Part shown: positions 17,080-26,125 of the stretch, piece by piece | Position numbering within the stretch: position 1 is the stretch's first letter | Layout: every line of letters starts with the position of its first letter | Assembly: GCF_024700075.1 (NCBI RefSeq) | Contig: NZ_JAJONE010000001.1 | Location: 1,888,001 to 1,952,000 of the forward strand | Reading direction: 5' to 3' | DNA: 64,000 nucleotides | From: Hymenobacter sp. J193 | GTDB taxonomy: Bacteria > Bacteroidota > Bacteroidia > Cytophagales > Hymenobacteraceae | The notes under the pieces: model-generated | Told to the model about the DNA's origin: nothing | The model's input: only the letters and a program-made list of their open reading frames with translations | Database searches by the model: none | Program-made: the position numbers and the translations under genes

Positions 17080-18306
17080 ATGCCCCTGCCCGCTCTCCCC
17101 TTTCCTGGCTTGTTGCGCGTGTCGGCCGGCCAGCGGCGCTGGCTGGCGCGCTACCACGGCTGGCTGCTGGGGGCCCTGTGGCTGCTGGTGCAGCTACTGC
17201 TGCTATGGAAGCACGGGGGCCCCCGCACCGTGACCGACAGCCGGCGCTACCTGCTCTACGCCCAGCAGATTGCGGAGCAGTGGTATTTCGAGCACGACCA
17301 CAACCTGCGTTACGTGGGTTATCCAGTGTATTGCAGTCTGTGGCTGAAGGCAGGCGCGGGCTTATGGGGCATGGTGCTGGGCCAGATGGTGGTAGCGGGC
17401 CTGGCTGCCCGGGCGTTTCATCGGGCGCTGCTTCAGCTCACGGGCCGACGCCCGGTGGCCGCCGGCGCTACGGCCCTGCTGCTCTGGCCTGATGCGCAGA
17501 ACCTGAACGCCTATATACTCACGGAGTCCCTGTTCACGAGTGGCATTCTGCTTTGCTTCTGGGCCCTCACGTTTGCCTCAGGCCGTTGGGGAATAATCCG
17601 TTTGCTGGTGCTGGCCCTGGCTACGGCTCTGTTGCGGCCCAATGGCTTTCTGGTACCGCTGGCGCTGGCCGGGGCAGCAGGCTGGCAGCTGTGGCCCCGG
17701 CTCGGCCCCCGGCAGCGCGGGGTGGTCGTGGTGGCGGTAGTAGCAGCTATGCCCCTGCTCTGGGTGGTGCTCAACAAGCTCCTGCTTACGTTCACGCTGA
17801 TAGAAACCTACCTGCGCGGCGAAATCATCTACCTCTACCCCGGCTGGACGGTGCAGCCCCGGCAGCCGCTGCAGCTGCCCCCCGCCGATCTGGGTCCGGT
17901 TCTGCGGCTGGCATATTTCATCCTGCACAATCCGGCTTACTTCGCTCAGCTGGCTTTGCTGAAGGCCTTTGCCTTGTTCAGCGGCCTCAAGCCTTACTAC
18001 TCCCGCGTTCATATTGTGGCGGCGGTGGCCGTGCTTTACCCCTGCTACTGGCTGGCGTGGCGCGGCAGTCGGGCTGCCGGGTTTCCGGGTATCGTGCGCT
18101 TTTTTCTTGTGGCTCTCATTGGCTTGCAGGCTTTGGTGGTAATGCTCACGATTGAGGACTGGGACGTCCGCTTTCTGGTGCCTATGCTACCCGCCATCTT
18201 CGCGCTGGCGGCTCTGGGTGTGGCCGAGCGGTTACCCGGCTGCCTCGGTGGGCCACCACGCGCTGCGGTTCCCGAAACGCTGTCGGAAACCCGCCCAGCC
18301 CTGTAA
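17080..18306 (+). CDS. multi-pass membrane protein, glycosyltransferase-39-like
   Basis: Integral membrane protein (~408 residues) with about nine hydrophobic segments. The first loop has the pattern GGPRTVTDSRRYLLYAQQIA and then RYVGYPVYCSLWL, as in bacterial GT39/ArnT-like lipid-linked sugar transferases that carry acidic residues in this loop. The assignment to a sugar-transfer role is inference; many such proteins are annotated only as hypothetical. ATG 17080 is preferred over TTG 17068, which sits in the promoter-like TATTTTG. The last 75 bases overlap the 3' end of the convergent gene at 18232-19182. Confidence 0.7.
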   Translation: MPLPALPFPGLLRVSAGQRRWLARYHGWLLGALWLLVQLLLLWKHGGPRTVTDSRRYLLYAQQIAEQWYFEHDHNLRYVGYPVYCSLWLKAGAGLWGMVLGQMVVAGLAARAFHRALLQLTGRRPVAAGATALLLWPDAQNLNAYILTESLFTSGILLCFWALTFASGRWGIIRLLVLALATALLRPNGFLVPLALAGAAGWQLWPRLGPRQRGVVVVAVVAAMPLLWVVLNKLLLTFTLIETYLRGEIIYLYPGWTVQPRQPLQLPPADLGPVLRLAYFILHNPAYFAQLALLKAFALFSGLKPYYSRVHIVAAVAVLYPCYWLAWRGSRAAGFPGIVRFFLVALIGLQALVVMLTIEDWDVRFLVPMLPAIFALAALGVAERLPGCLGGPPRAAVPETLSETRPAL

Positions 18307-19182
18307 GCCTCCTGTATGTACGACTGCTACGGTGCTGCCCGGCCGGAAATAGTCCTGTTCCAGCAGTTGCAACACGCCCCACAGCAGCTTGCCGGTATAG
18401 ATGGGGTCAAGCAGCACCCCATGCCGCGCCTGAAACTGCCGGATGAAGTCGAGCAGCTCGGCCGAAAAGCGGGCGTAGCCGCCGTGGTGAAACCCGGAGT
18501 GCAGGGCCCAGTTTGACGAGGTTGATTCAGTTCCAAGCAACCGCTGCACCTCTGCCCGCAGCAGCTCCCCTTCACGCAGAGCGGCTATGCCCACAGCTGT
18601 TTCGGGCGGCAGCAGCCCGGTTATCAGCCCGGCCAGCGTACCACCCGTGCCGCAGGCCACGGCCACGTAGTCGAAGGACGTGTGCGTGCGCAGCTCGGTG
18701 AGCAGCTCGGCGCAGCCCGGCAAGGCCAGCGCATTGGAGCCCCCCTCGGGCAATACGTAGGCCGGGCCGAAGTCATGCTGCAACTCAGTTATCCAAGCCG
18801 GCTCATGGCGACGCTGGTAGGCTTCCCGGCTCACGAAGCGCAGCTGCATTCCATCGGCCTGGGCACGAGCCAAAGTTGTATTAAGCGGCCGGTGCGCCAG
18901 CTCTTCTCCCCGGATGATGCCGATGGTTTGCAGGCCGGTAAGGCGCCCGGCGGCGGCCACGGCCGCAATATGGTTGGAGTACGCGCCCCCGAAGGTCAGG
19001 AGGGTATTGTGCCCCTGCTCCCGGGCAGCCTGCAGGTTGTACTTGAGCTTGCGCCACTTGTTGCCGGGCAGCTCCGGGTGCGTCAGGTCGTCGCGGAGCA
19101 GCAGCAGGCGGATGCCGCGAGCGGCCGCCGCCGGTTCGTCCAGGGGCTGGAGCAGCAAGGGCGCAGCAGGAGGCATCAGCAT
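18232..19182 (-). CDS. 1-aminocyclopropane-1-carboxylate deaminase / D-cysteine desulfhydrase family enzyme
   Basis: PLP-dependent fold-type II enzyme of 316 residues, cytoplasmic. The lysine region PELPGNKWRKLKYNL (Lys ~42) and the phosphate-binding ACGTGGTLAGLI (~190) are typical. TFGGAYSNHIAAVAAA (~63-78) is the substrate-loop signature of the ACC deaminase/D-cysteine desulfhydrase group. Which substrate it uses cannot be decided; D-cysteine desulfhydrase is the more common real activity in bacteria with this sequence. The C-terminal 75 bases overlap the 3' end of the convergent membrane-protein gene. ATG occurs at 19182 and 19176. Confidence 0.88.
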   Translation of the reverse strand: MLMPPAAPLLLQPLDEPAAAARGIRLLLLRDDLTHPELPGNKWRKLKYNLQAAREQGHNTLLTFGGAYSNHIAAVAAAGRLTGLQTIGIIRGEELAHRPLNTTLARAQADGMQLRFVSREAYQRRHEPAWITELQHDFGPAYVLPEGGSNALALPGCAELLTELRTHTSFDYVAVACGTGGTLAGLITGLLPPETAVGIAALREGELLRAEVQRLLGTESTSSNWALHSGFHHGGYARFSAELLDFIRQFQARHGVLLDPIYTGKLLWGVLQLLEQDYFRPGSTVAVVHTGGLQGWAGFRQRFGNRSAWWPTEAAG

Positions 19183-19301
19183 AACAAGGGAGAAACACTA
19201 CGGCCCCTTATCGGCCGCTATGGTGCAAGCAGACAAGGGGCCGATGGGTTCAGCTCGGGGAAGGTGGCATCAGCCTGGGCCAACGCCACCAGCCGGTAGC
19301 G

Positions 19302-21860
19302 CTAAGCTACCAGCTGTTCCTGCCCTACCACTGTTTCCGGCCGGCGGCGCAACGCGTACACCACCGTGCCAAGCAGGGCCAGAATCAGCAGAATGGAGGC
19401 TACGAGCGAAACCGTATTGCCGACGGAGTACGACGTTGGCTCGAAGCGGAACTCAATGGTGTGCTGGCCGGCCGGCACCGGCATGGCGCGCAGCACATAG
19501 TTGGCCCGCACGTAGGGTGCGGGCTTGCCATCGATAAAGGCATTCCAGCCGTCCTTATAATAGATTTCCGAGAAGACCACAAAGCCGTCCTGCACGGCGT
19601 TGGCTTTGTACACGAGCTTATCGGGCGAGTATTCCGCCAGAGAAATGGTGGAGCCGACGGTGATATAATTGGTTTTGCTGAGCGGAAACTTCGCGGCATC
19701 CACTACCGCCGCTGTGGCCGGGTTCAGGCCCGTCAGCGCCTTGATTTCCTCGTCGGGCGTCTGCACTTTCTGGATTTCGCTTATAAACCAGGCATTACCC
19801 AGCGCGCCGGGGTTGCGCTGTACCTGCACGCCGCCCTGGGCCTGCTGGCTGGGCACAATCACGTAGCGGGTGTTCAGCATGTTCAGCACGCCGGGGTTGC
19901 CCTGGGCCAGCTGGCGCTCAATCAAATCCTGGTAGCGGCGCAGCTTGGCGCCGTGGTAGCCGCCAATGCTCTTGTGGAAGTAGGAGGTATTGGCTTCGTT
20001 GAAGGGGTTGGCCGTGTTGTACACCCGGTAGCTTAGGCCCTTGTCCTGAAGAATCTGTTGGTCGGCGGCCGTGGGCACAAACTGCTGGGCCACGGTTTCG
20101 CGCTGGAAGTTGTCGTCGTTGAGGTAGCGCTTATCCACGCCCCACAGGTCTACCAGCGTAAGCACACCCACCAGCGCCGCCGCCAGCGTAGCCGTGAGCT
20201 TGCGCTGCAAGTAAAACCACAGCACGGCCCCCGTCAGCAGAATAAATAGCAAGGAACGGAACACGTCCTTGTGCATGAGGGAGGCGCGGTCCTGCCGGAT
20301 GGCATCGAGCGGGAAGCCCTGCTGCTGCAGTGCGCTGTCGATGGGCGAAGCAAAGTCGGCGCCCAGGCCTACCAGGTAGGCCAGCAAGCACAGCCCGGCG
20401 GTAATGCCCACGGCGTAGAGCAGGTTGCGCTTGAGGATGGCAGTTTCAGGCGCAGCTACGGGCACGGCGGCCAGCGCCGGATGTGTATTCGGTGCGGCCG
20501 CTACCACCGTTTGCGGGCGCAGCACGCGGGCCAAAGCCAAAATGGCCAGCAGCGGCACCGCCAGCTGCGCAATCACCAGGGCCATGCTCACCGAGCGAAA
20601 CTTGTTGTAGCCGGGGAAGTAGTCGAAAATGAGGTTGTTGAACGTCTCGAAGTTCTTGCCCCAGGCCAGCACGATGGACAGCAGGGTAGCCGTCAGCAGC
20701 CACCAGCGGGTGCGCCGGTCGGCCACAAACAAGCCCAGCACAAACAGCAGCAGCACGCCCGCGCCCAGGTACACCGGACCGCTGGTAATGGGCTGGTCGC
20801 CCCAGTAAAGGGGCAGCTGCCGCAGTACGTCCTGCAGCTGGGCGGGCGGTACGCCCAGCTGGGCCAGTGCCTGCCCGGTGGCCGAATTCTCGCTCAGGGC
20901 GCCCTGGGAGGCACCGCCGTAGTAGTTGGGAACAAGCAGCGTAATGGTTTCGCCCACGCCGTAGCTCCACTGGAAGGCGTAGTCCCGGTCGAGGCCGGAA
21001 CCCACGTTTTCCTCAGTAGCCGCGGCCGGCTGACCCGGCGCGGTGGGGGCGGGCGTCGTCAGCTCCGAGCGGCCCCGGATACTGTACTTGCCGTATTCTA
21101 GCGTGGTGTAGAGGCGGCCGAAGCTCACGCCCACGGCCAGCCCGGCCGCCAGGGCCAGCACGGCTACCCGACTCAACAGGGCCGGCAGACGGTTTTCGCG
21201 CACGGCAGCCACCAGCTCTATCACCCCAAAGATCAGCACCATCAGCAGCAGATAGTAAGTAATCTGCAAGTGGTTGGAGCGCAGATTCATGGTCAGGCCC
21301 AGCGCAAACAGGGCCGCGCCCAGCCACATATTGCGGCGCAGCGCCACCAGCAGCCCGGCCAGAACCAGCGGGGCGTAAGCCAGCGCCAGAGACTTGGTGT
21401 TGTGCCCGGCCGAGAGAATGATGAGGTTGTAGCTGGTGAAGCCCAGCGCTACCGCGCCTACCACGGCCAGTAGCGGCCGCACGCCCAACGCTACGAAAAG
21501 CAGGTAGCCGCAAAGCAGGGCCAAAAACAGGTTGGCCACCACGGCCGGCAGGTTCAGCGTGAAAATCTTGTGCAGGTAGCCCGATAAGTCCCCTGGAAAG
21601 TGGGTGCTGATCAGGTAGGTAGGCATGCCCGAGAACATGGAGTTTGTCCAGAGGGCTTCTTTCCCCATTACCTCCCGGTACTGAGCGGCCTCGTGAGCCC
21701 CACCGTTGAACTGCACAATGTCGTGCTGGGCCAGGGTTTTCCCGTCGAAGAGGATGGGGGAGAAATACACGGCGGCCAGCACCAGGAAAAACAGGACGGC
21801 CAGCAGGTGCGGCAGCACCCGCTGCCACAGGGGCGCGGGACCGGAGGAAACGGTTGTCAT
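19302..21860 (-). CDS. YfhO family membrane protein
   Basis: Large inner-membrane protein of 852 residues with about twelve transmembrane segments, a periplasmic domain in the second half and a final membrane helix followed by a short tail. N-terminal loop motifs include KTLAQHDIVQFNGGAHEA and SMFSGMPTYLI. The YfhO family belongs to the GT-C-like superfamily and is linked in Firmicutes to glycosylation of lipoteichoic acid. In Bacteroidota the product is unknown, so only a role in cell-envelope sugar transfer is suggested. Between its stop and the deaminase start (19183-19301) lies CGGCCCCTT...AAGGGGCCG, which could end transcription. Confidence 0.88.
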   Translation of the reverse strand: MTTVSSGPAPLWQRVLPHLLAVLFFLVLAAVYFSPILFDGKTLAQHDIVQFNGGAHEAAQYREVMGKEALWTNSMFSGMPTYLISTHFPGDLSGYLHKIFTLNLPAVVANLFLALLCGYLLFVALGVRPLLAVVGAVALGFTSYNLIILSAGHNTKSLALAYAPLVLAGLLVALRRNMWLGAALFALGLTMNLRSNHLQITYYLLLMVLIFGVIELVAAVRENRLPALLSRVAVLALAAGLAVGVSFGRLYTTLEYGKYSIRGRSELTTPAPTAPGQPAAATEENVGSGLDRDYAFQWSYGVGETITLLVPNYYGGASQGALSENSATGQALAQLGVPPAQLQDVLRQLPLYWGDQPITSGPVYLGAGVLLLFVLGLFVADRRTRWWLLTATLLSIVLAWGKNFETFNNLIFDYFPGYNKFRSVSMALVIAQLAVPLLAILALARVLRPQTVVAAAPNTHPALAAVPVAAPETAILKRNLLYAVGITAGLCLLAYLVGLGADFASPIDSALQQQGFPLDAIRQDRASLMHKDVFRSLLFILLTGAVLWFYLQRKLTATLAAALVGVLTLVDLWGVDKRYLNDDNFQRETVAQQFVPTAADQQILQDKGLSYRVYNTANPFNEANTSYFHKSIGGYHGAKLRRYQDLIERQLAQGNPGVLNMLNTRYVIVPSQQAQGGVQVQRNPGALGNAWFISEIQKVQTPDEEIKALTGLNPATAAVVDAAKFPLSKTNYITVGSTISLAEYSPDKLVYKANAVQDGFVVFSEIYYKDGWNAFIDGKPAPYVRANYVLRAMPVPAGQHTIEFRFEPTSYSVGNTVSLVASILLILALLGTVVYALRRRPETVVGQEQLVA

Positions 21861-22000
21861 TCGGCGTGAAAAGAAGCTGATATAGTACAGACCCGGCGGG
21901 CGCTACGCCCGCCAAAGCAGCCCGAAGGTAGCCCGATTATTTCATTTCCCGGAACCCGGTCGTGCGGTTTTGGGTGCTATGTCGGAGCCAGCTGGCCCAC

Positions 22001-22034
22001 AAAAAACCCTCCCACCTACCAATAGGTGAAAGGG
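22001..22034 (-). terminator. intrinsic terminator for the DUF4834/FkbM unit
   Basis: On the minus strand, CCCTTTCACCTA TTGG TAGGTGGGAGGG forms the stem, followed by TTTTTTG. It is positioned just downstream of the DUF4834 gene. Confidence 0.75.
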
Positions 22035-22075
22035 CTTAATCAGGTTTGAAGGCCTTTAAGAACCTCGCAAAGCTT

Positions 22076-22348
22076 TTATTTCAACTCCTCAAACTCCACG
22101 TATTCGCCGCCCTTGAAGTTGCGCGGCTGGCGCTTGGGCTTGGGCGGCACGTAGTCGACGTGCACGTTGCCGGAGGTGGGCCGGGGCGGCGTGGGGGGCT
22201 GCTCGAAAGGGGCGGCACCGCCAAACTGCTGGCCAAAGTTCTTCATCTGTTTTTTGACGACGCGGCCCAGCACCCACCGCAGTACTACCGGTAGCACGAA
22301 CCGCACAAGGAGGGCAATAATGAAGAGAGCAAGCAGGAATTTTGGCAT
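22076..22348 (-). CDS. DUF4834 family small membrane protein
   Basis: 90 residues: one N-terminal transmembrane helix (~4-24) followed by a basic stretch (RVVKKQMKNF), a Pro-rich linker (PPTPPRPTSG) and the conserved C-terminal tail VDYVPPKPKRQ...GEYVEFEELK that defines DUF4834. The family is specific to Bacteroidota and of unknown function. It lies 12 bases from the FkbM methyltransferase on the same strand and probably shares its transcript, ending at the terminator at 22001-22034. The soluble tail would be cytoplasmic if the basic residues follow the positive-inside rule. Confidence 0.85.
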   Translation of the reverse strand: MPKFLLALFIIALLVRFVLPVVLRWVLGRVVKKQMKNFGQQFGGAAPFEQPPTPPRPTSGNVHVDYVPPKPKRQPRNFKGGEYVEFEELK

Positions 22349-22360
22349 CAGGCAAATACG

Positions 22361-23119
22361 CTAACCAACAAAGCTGGCGGGTTGAAAGTAAAAGTCGGCC
22401 GTGGCGGCGCTGTCGAGTTGCTCGGGCAGGCACGGCTCCAACTCCCAACGCGCCGACAGCACAAATGGTTTATAGCCCAGCCCGGCCAGCAAGGCTACCA
22501 CCTGGCGGCGGTTTTCGAGGCCGTTCAGTTCGGTTTGAATAACGGGCTGGTGACGCCGCAGCATATGCTGCATGTGCCGGAAAACTTCGTACTCAAAACC
22601 TTCCACGTCGCACTTCACGAAGTCGAGGCGGGGCAGATCGGCCAGCAGTTCGTCGGGCACACGCATGGGCACTTCATAGGTGCGCACGTAGCGTTCCTGG
22701 GGGTTGCTGGCGGCTATTTTGGTCATGCCGTGGTGCAGCAGGCCGTCCCGCTCGGGCGTGCCCATCTGCACGGTGGTGTTTTCGCCGCCCAGCGCGTAGG
22801 GCAGCAGGGTGAGGTTGGCGTGTCCGCTCAGCCGCACGTTGTCGCGCCAGATTTCCTGAAAGGCGGGAATGGGCTCTACTGCCAGCACCCGGCCCGTAGG
22901 CCCGGTCAGCTTCGAGAGCATCACAGAGTAGTAGCCCAGATTGGCCCCGATGTCCAGGCACACGTCGCCGGGCTTTACCAGCTGCCGCAGAAAAAACAGC
23001 TCCGGGTATTTGGTCTTTCCCCAGCCCGCGCCTACCAGCCGCAAATACACGCGACTCACCAGCCGGATGTACCGCTCAAAGCCCAGGGTATTGACCAATA
23101 GTTTGCGCAATGCCTTCAT
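22361..23119 (-). CDS. FkbM family SAM-dependent methyltransferase
   Basis: Cytoplasmic class I methyltransferase of 252 residues. The SAM-binding motif I is VCLDIGANLGYYSVML (~54-69), followed by AVEPIPAFQEIWRDN (motif II) and the FkbM-specific DFVKCDVEGFEYEVFRHM (~168-185). FkbM enzymes O-methylate sugars or polyketides; here the acceptor may be an envelope glycan, an inference from the YfhO neighbourhood. The start is ATG 23119. An upstream TTG lies within the -7 element, so the longer form is unlikely. Confidence 0.9.
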   Translation of the reverse strand: MKALRKLLVNTLGFERYIRLVSRVYLRLVGAGWGKTKYPELFFLRQLVKPGDVCLDIGANLGYYSVMLSKLTGPTGRVLAVEPIPAFQEIWRDNVRLSGHANLTLLPYALGGENTTVQMGTPERDGLLHHGMTKIAASNPQERYVRTYEVPMRVPDELLADLPRLDFVKCDVEGFEYEVFRHMQHMLRRHQPVIQTELNGLENRRQVVALLAGLGYKPFVLSARWELEPCLPEQLDSAATADFYFQPASFVG

Positions 23120-23125
23120 GGGCAG

Positions 23126-23133
23126 CAAAGGTA
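23126..23133 (-). promoter_or_regulatory. -7 promoter element TACCTTTG for the FkbM gene
   Basis: Matches TAnnTTTG on the minus strand, six bases upstream of the ATG, so the leader would be very short. It overlaps the gap after the upstream membrane-protein gene (stop at 23136). Confidence 0.55.
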
Positions 23134-23135
23134 CA

Positions 23136-23945
23136 CTACGGCATTGACCCAGCCCGAATGCGTTGCTCTCCCCACAGCATCAGTATTCCTATTCCTCCAC
23201 TTAGCAGGCTTTGCCCGACTATGGTCGGCAGCGCGCTGGTTAGCCACTTTAGGGCAATGTTGCCGGATTCTGGATAAGCAGAAATCTGTAGCCACATCGA
23301 TAACAGAGAATAGGCTAGTACTACTCCTGTATATACTGCGGCCCCGAAGAATATCTGAGGCCACCCAGCCCATACTAAGGGCTCATACTTTTGCACCTGC
23401 TTCAGCACAATCCACCAACCTACCAAGAGCAGAACAGTGCGCAGTATCCAGCCTAGTACGGCATAGATGCCCATACCAGCAGCGCCTACCATTCCTGCTC
23501 CCATCATCCCTAAGCTCAGGGTTTGACCCAATATCATGCTTAGGCCTAATACTCCCACTGCTATGCCTAACGCCCGGGGCCAGTCAGCATAAGCCCGTCG
23601 GGCGTACCAGACGGCATTCAGCCACAAAGCCAGCGGCAGACAAAATCCCAGAAAAGGATTAACAATAAGAAACGATATGGCGGCAGAGGAGTGGCCAAAT
23701 ACACGTTGCCACCACAGCCCCAGCAGCACGGCTACGCCGGTTAGTACCCAACTTACCCAGCGCAACCAGGTGTATTGGCTCCATCGGTATGCCAACACAA
23801 TTACCACTATAGCCAAGCCAGCTAACCCATATAGCCCCGCCATGATTTCCAGCATGAGCATAGCTCCATCTAAGGCATCAGCGTGCGCCATGCCCGGCAA
23901 TAATAGGAGCAAAGCGAACAGAAAACAGAGCCGACGGGTTTTCAT
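23136..23945 (-). CDS. hypothetical multi-pass membrane protein
   Basis: 269 residues, not assigned to a family. A cleavable-looking signal peptide (LCFLFALLLLLPGMAHA) precedes about six transmembrane helices rich in Gly, Trp and Leu. There are conserved-looking polar gaps such as YRWSQYTWLRW and ARRAYADW but no catalytic or binding motif. GC content is lower than in the neighbours, with more AT-rich codons, which may indicate separate ancestry. The ATG lies within a run of basic residues (MKTRR), consistent with a signal-peptide start. Confidence 0.7.
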   Translation of the reverse strand: MKTRRLCFLFALLLLLPGMAHADALDGAMLMLEIMAGLYGLAGLAIVVIVLAYRWSQYTWLRWVSWVLTGVAVLLGLWWQRVFGHSSAAISFLIVNPFLGFCLPLALWLNAVWYARRAYADWPRALGIAVGVLGLSMILGQTLSLGMMGAGMVGAAGMGIYAVLGWILRTVLLLVGWWIVLKQVQKYEPLVWAGWPQIFFGAAVYTGVVLAYSLLSMWLQISAYPESGNIALKWLTSALPTIVGQSLLSGGIGILMLWGEQRIRAGSMP

Positions 23946-23990
23946 AGGCTAAGCGGGTAGTACATGAGTAAGATCAGAAATTGTTATCCG

Positions 23991-24458
23991 CTACCGCTCG
24001 TGCCGGGGCTGCAGGGCTTTGGCCGTAGCGGCGGCTACCAGGCCACCTATGAGGTACCAGGCCACCGTCATAGCCTTGGTTTGAGGGGTTCGGTTGCTGG
24101 GTCCGTTGCCCAGGCCAAGCGGCCCGGGAAGCTTCACGCCACCTACCCCGGCCGCCAGGCCCAACGCGGCTCCACGCCACCAGGCCCCACGGCCACTGCC
24201 CACCAGGCTGTAGTATAGCCCATTGCTGAGGATGTCGCCGGCCAGGGTAAGGCCGTAGGCTGCTTTGGCATCAGGCTGTGGCGCCCCCGCCGACCGCAGC
24301 ATTTTCCGAAGCCCCCGTTCTCCCAGAATGTCCATCCGTGGTGCGTCTTCGGGGCGCACCCGGCGCACCGTTTCATGAATCAGATTGAGTACAACGGCGC
24401 CGGTGAGGCCGCTGCCCAAAGCCCGCAGTACGGGCGACAATGATGAAGACTTTTGCAT
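23991..24458 (-). CDS. hypothetical protein, Gly/Ala-rich, probably membrane-associated
   Basis: 155 residues from ATG 24458. No family recognised. An N-terminal segment LGSGLTGAVVLNLIHETVRR and two later hydrophobic Gly/Ala-rich stretches (~95-115 and ~128-148) suggest three membrane-inserted helices. A charged middle (PEDAPRMDILGERGLRKML) may be cytoplasmic. A longer reading to 24578 is possible but would include the region just before the tRNA, so the ATG after the basic, Ser-rich start is preferred. Two hypotheticals and a tRNA surround it, giving no functional hint. Confidence 0.6.
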   Translation of the reverse strand: MQKSSSLSPVLRALGSGLTGAVVLNLIHETVRRVRPEDAPRMDILGERGLRKMLRSAGAPQPDAKAAYGLTLAGDILSNGLYYSLVGSGRGAWWRGAALGLAAGVGGVKLPGPLGLGNGPSNRTPQTKAMTVAWYLIGGLVAAATAKALQPRHER

Positions 24459-24594
24459 ACGCGTAAAAATGAAGAGTTGAAAACGCTTGTTGCTCCCCGT
24501 CTCAGAACCGGAAAAAAATACGTGGCTGCTTGCGTGGTTTCGATGGGGGTGTTTATCTTTGCTGCCCCACAAAGCCAATCGGGCTTTGGGAAAT

Positions 24595-24667
24595 GCCTGT
24601 TTAGCTCAGTTGGTAGAGCAGCTCATTCGTAATGAGCAGGTCGTTGGTTCGAGTCCAATAACAGGCT
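24595..24667 (+). tRNA. tRNA-Thr (anticodon CGU)
   Basis: 73-nt cloverleaf: acceptor GCCTGTT/AACAGGC, D stem GCTC/GAGC, anticodon stem GCTCA/TGAGC with loop TTCGTAA (anticodon CGU at 24628-24630, reading ACG), T stem GTTGG/CCAAT with TTCGAGT. The 3' CCA is not encoded. A terminator follows directly. Confidence 0.96.
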
Positions 24668-24670
24668 CAC

Positions 24671-24710
24671 AAAAAAGCCCCCGCATCAACTTACTGATGC
24701 GGGGGCTTTT
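24671..24710 (+). terminator. intrinsic terminator after tRNA-Thr
   Basis: AAAAAGCCCCCGCATCA / TGATGCGGGGGCTTTT stem with a 6-base loop, ending in T4, immediately downstream of the tRNA. Confidence 0.9.
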
Positions 24711-24744
24711 CAATTTATGCGGGTTGTCCCAGCATGTTTCTGGC

Positions 24745-25464
24745 TTAGCTGTCGAGGTTTACGTGGCCGATAGGACCCCGGTCCTGCCGACGTGAATCCT
24801 GATCCTGGTTATAGGAAGTTGACGAAGCGGAAGGCGACGAAGTCGTGCGCTTATCCCATTCTGAGGAGCGGTACGAGCTTTCTGCGCGCGGGATATTGCC
24901 CGAGCGGTAGTCGTTGCGACGAGCCTTGGCGCTGCTCCAGTCCGAGTCTTTTGATTTTGGCGTGGAGCGCGAAGCGAGGTAGCCCAGGCCGCCCAGCAGC
25001 AGAGCGCCACCTACCATTTTTTGCGTGGTCGTCAGCTTGTTGAACTGGTCAACGGCTTTCGTGCCCAGGTCTTTCACCGACTGGGGCAGTTGGTTTACGG
25101 TTTCACGCCAGTCGGTTTCGCTGATCCAGGACTGCACTCCCGACTTGCCTTGGGTGAAACGGTCTTCCACCGTGTCGCGCAGGGTGCTGATGCTGTCCGT
25201 CAGTGACGATTTGTTTTCCGAAGAAGAAGTATCCATGGCTGACGAGGGCGAATCACTGCTCAGCGTACGGCCGCTGGGCTGCTGCGACGTCGTGTTCTTA
25301 GCTGATACGGCCGACTGTGACGCTTGCTTATCTTTCTGAGGCTGGCTGGCAGCACCGGAAACCGACTCAGCATTCTGCTGCGAGAAGGAAGAATCAGAAG
25401 CAGACTGCGAAGCTTTATTAGAAACCGAATTACCCGACGAAGGCTGATTTTGCTTATTTTCCAT
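24745..25464 (-). CDS. hypothetical Ser/Gln-rich protein with one Gly-rich hydrophobic segment
   Basis: 239 residues, unassigned. Residues 1-~90 are low-complexity Ser/Gln/Asn/Lys-rich and probably disordered. Residues ~90-145 form amphipathic helices (SISTLRDTVEDRF, QSVKDLGTKAVDQFNKL). A single short hydrophobic Gly-zipper-like segment MVGGALLLGGLGYLA (~150-164) follows, then a basic Ser/Arg/Asp-rich tail with RRQDRGP. The layout resembles small envelope-stress proteins (YtxH/CsbD-like) but no domain can be named. Upstream (25465-25762) no gene or clear signal is seen. Confidence 0.65.
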   Translation of the reverse strand: MENKQNQPSSGNSVSNKASQSASDSSFSQQNAESVSGAASQPQKDKQASQSAVSAKNTTSQQPSGRTLSSDSPSSAMDTSSSENKSSLTDSISTLRDTVEDRFTQGKSGVQSWISETDWRETVNQLPQSVKDLGTKAVDQFNKLTTTQKMVGGALLLGGLGYLASRSTPKSKDSDWSSAKARRNDYRSGNIPRAESSYRSSEWDKRTTSSPSASSTSYNQDQDSRRQDRGPIGHVNLDS

Positions 25465-25762
25465 GACTAGGGAGGGTGGTTAGATGGGAGAAAGAATATG
25501 CTGCTAGTGAGGCAGCTTCTGAGGTACTATTCGTAAAGCAGCCGCGCTAGGTTTCAAAAATATCCGGGTTTTATACACTCATACTCTGCTACTAAGGCCG
25601 CAAAGCTCCGGTAGCCGGTGCTGCTAGCAAGGAAATCCCCGGCTGCCCAATACCAGTTGCGCATAATGAAAATCCGGCTTCAATCCCCATCACCTCAGCC
25701 TCAGCCTCGCTTTCATGCAAAAAGCTGAAGCAACGCTGTGGCGGAAGCAAGCCCCGCGTCCA

Positions 25763-26125
25763 CTAGGCCGGGCCGGCACCGCGGTGCATCGTAGCGGGGT
25801 CAGGAAGCGGCAGGCCGTTGGCGTAGAGGTGGGCTTCGTCGCGGCCAGCCTGGCGGGCTTCGGCCTCAAAGCAGTTGGCATAGTACCCCACGCGCATCGA
25901 CTCCAGCAGGTACTTACGTAGGAAGCCGAAGTAGCCGTGTTCCCGATACTGTCGGATATGGCACATTTCGTGGGCCACCCAATACGGGTCACGCAGAAAC
26001 TCGGCCCGCTTCACCCCGCTCAGATGGATGCTGTTACCCAGAACCATGGCTACGCTCGACGACTTGAGCACCATGCGGGCAATGCGGGCGAGGGGCGAGT
26101 TCTCGACGATGCGGGGCGGGTTCAT
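25763..26125 (-). CDS. small HExxH protein, DUF4157-like
   Basis: 120 residues with a gluzincin-like motif HEMCHIRQY: His52, Glu53 and His56 would hold zinc. The conserved preceding segment (NSIHLSGVKRAEFLRDPYWVA) and the following helix (LRKYLLESMRVGYYANCFEAEAR) match small DUF4157-like proteins of Bacteroidota. The third ligand is probably one of the acidic residues in FEAEAR. No signal peptide, so it should be cytoplasmic. It lies alone; substrate unknown. Peptidase activity is inferred only from the motif. Confidence 0.7.
   Translation of the reverse strand: MNPPRIVENSPLARIARMVLKSSSVAMVLGNSIHLSGVKRAEFLRDPYWVAHEMCHIRQYREHGYFGFLRKYLLESMRVGYYANCFEAEARQAGRDEAHLYANGLPLPDPATMHRGAGPA

Noticed and set aside
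24745..25464. Phage or toxin-antitoxin component
   Set aside because: Ser/Gln-rich protein without partner gene, phage neighbour or known domain.
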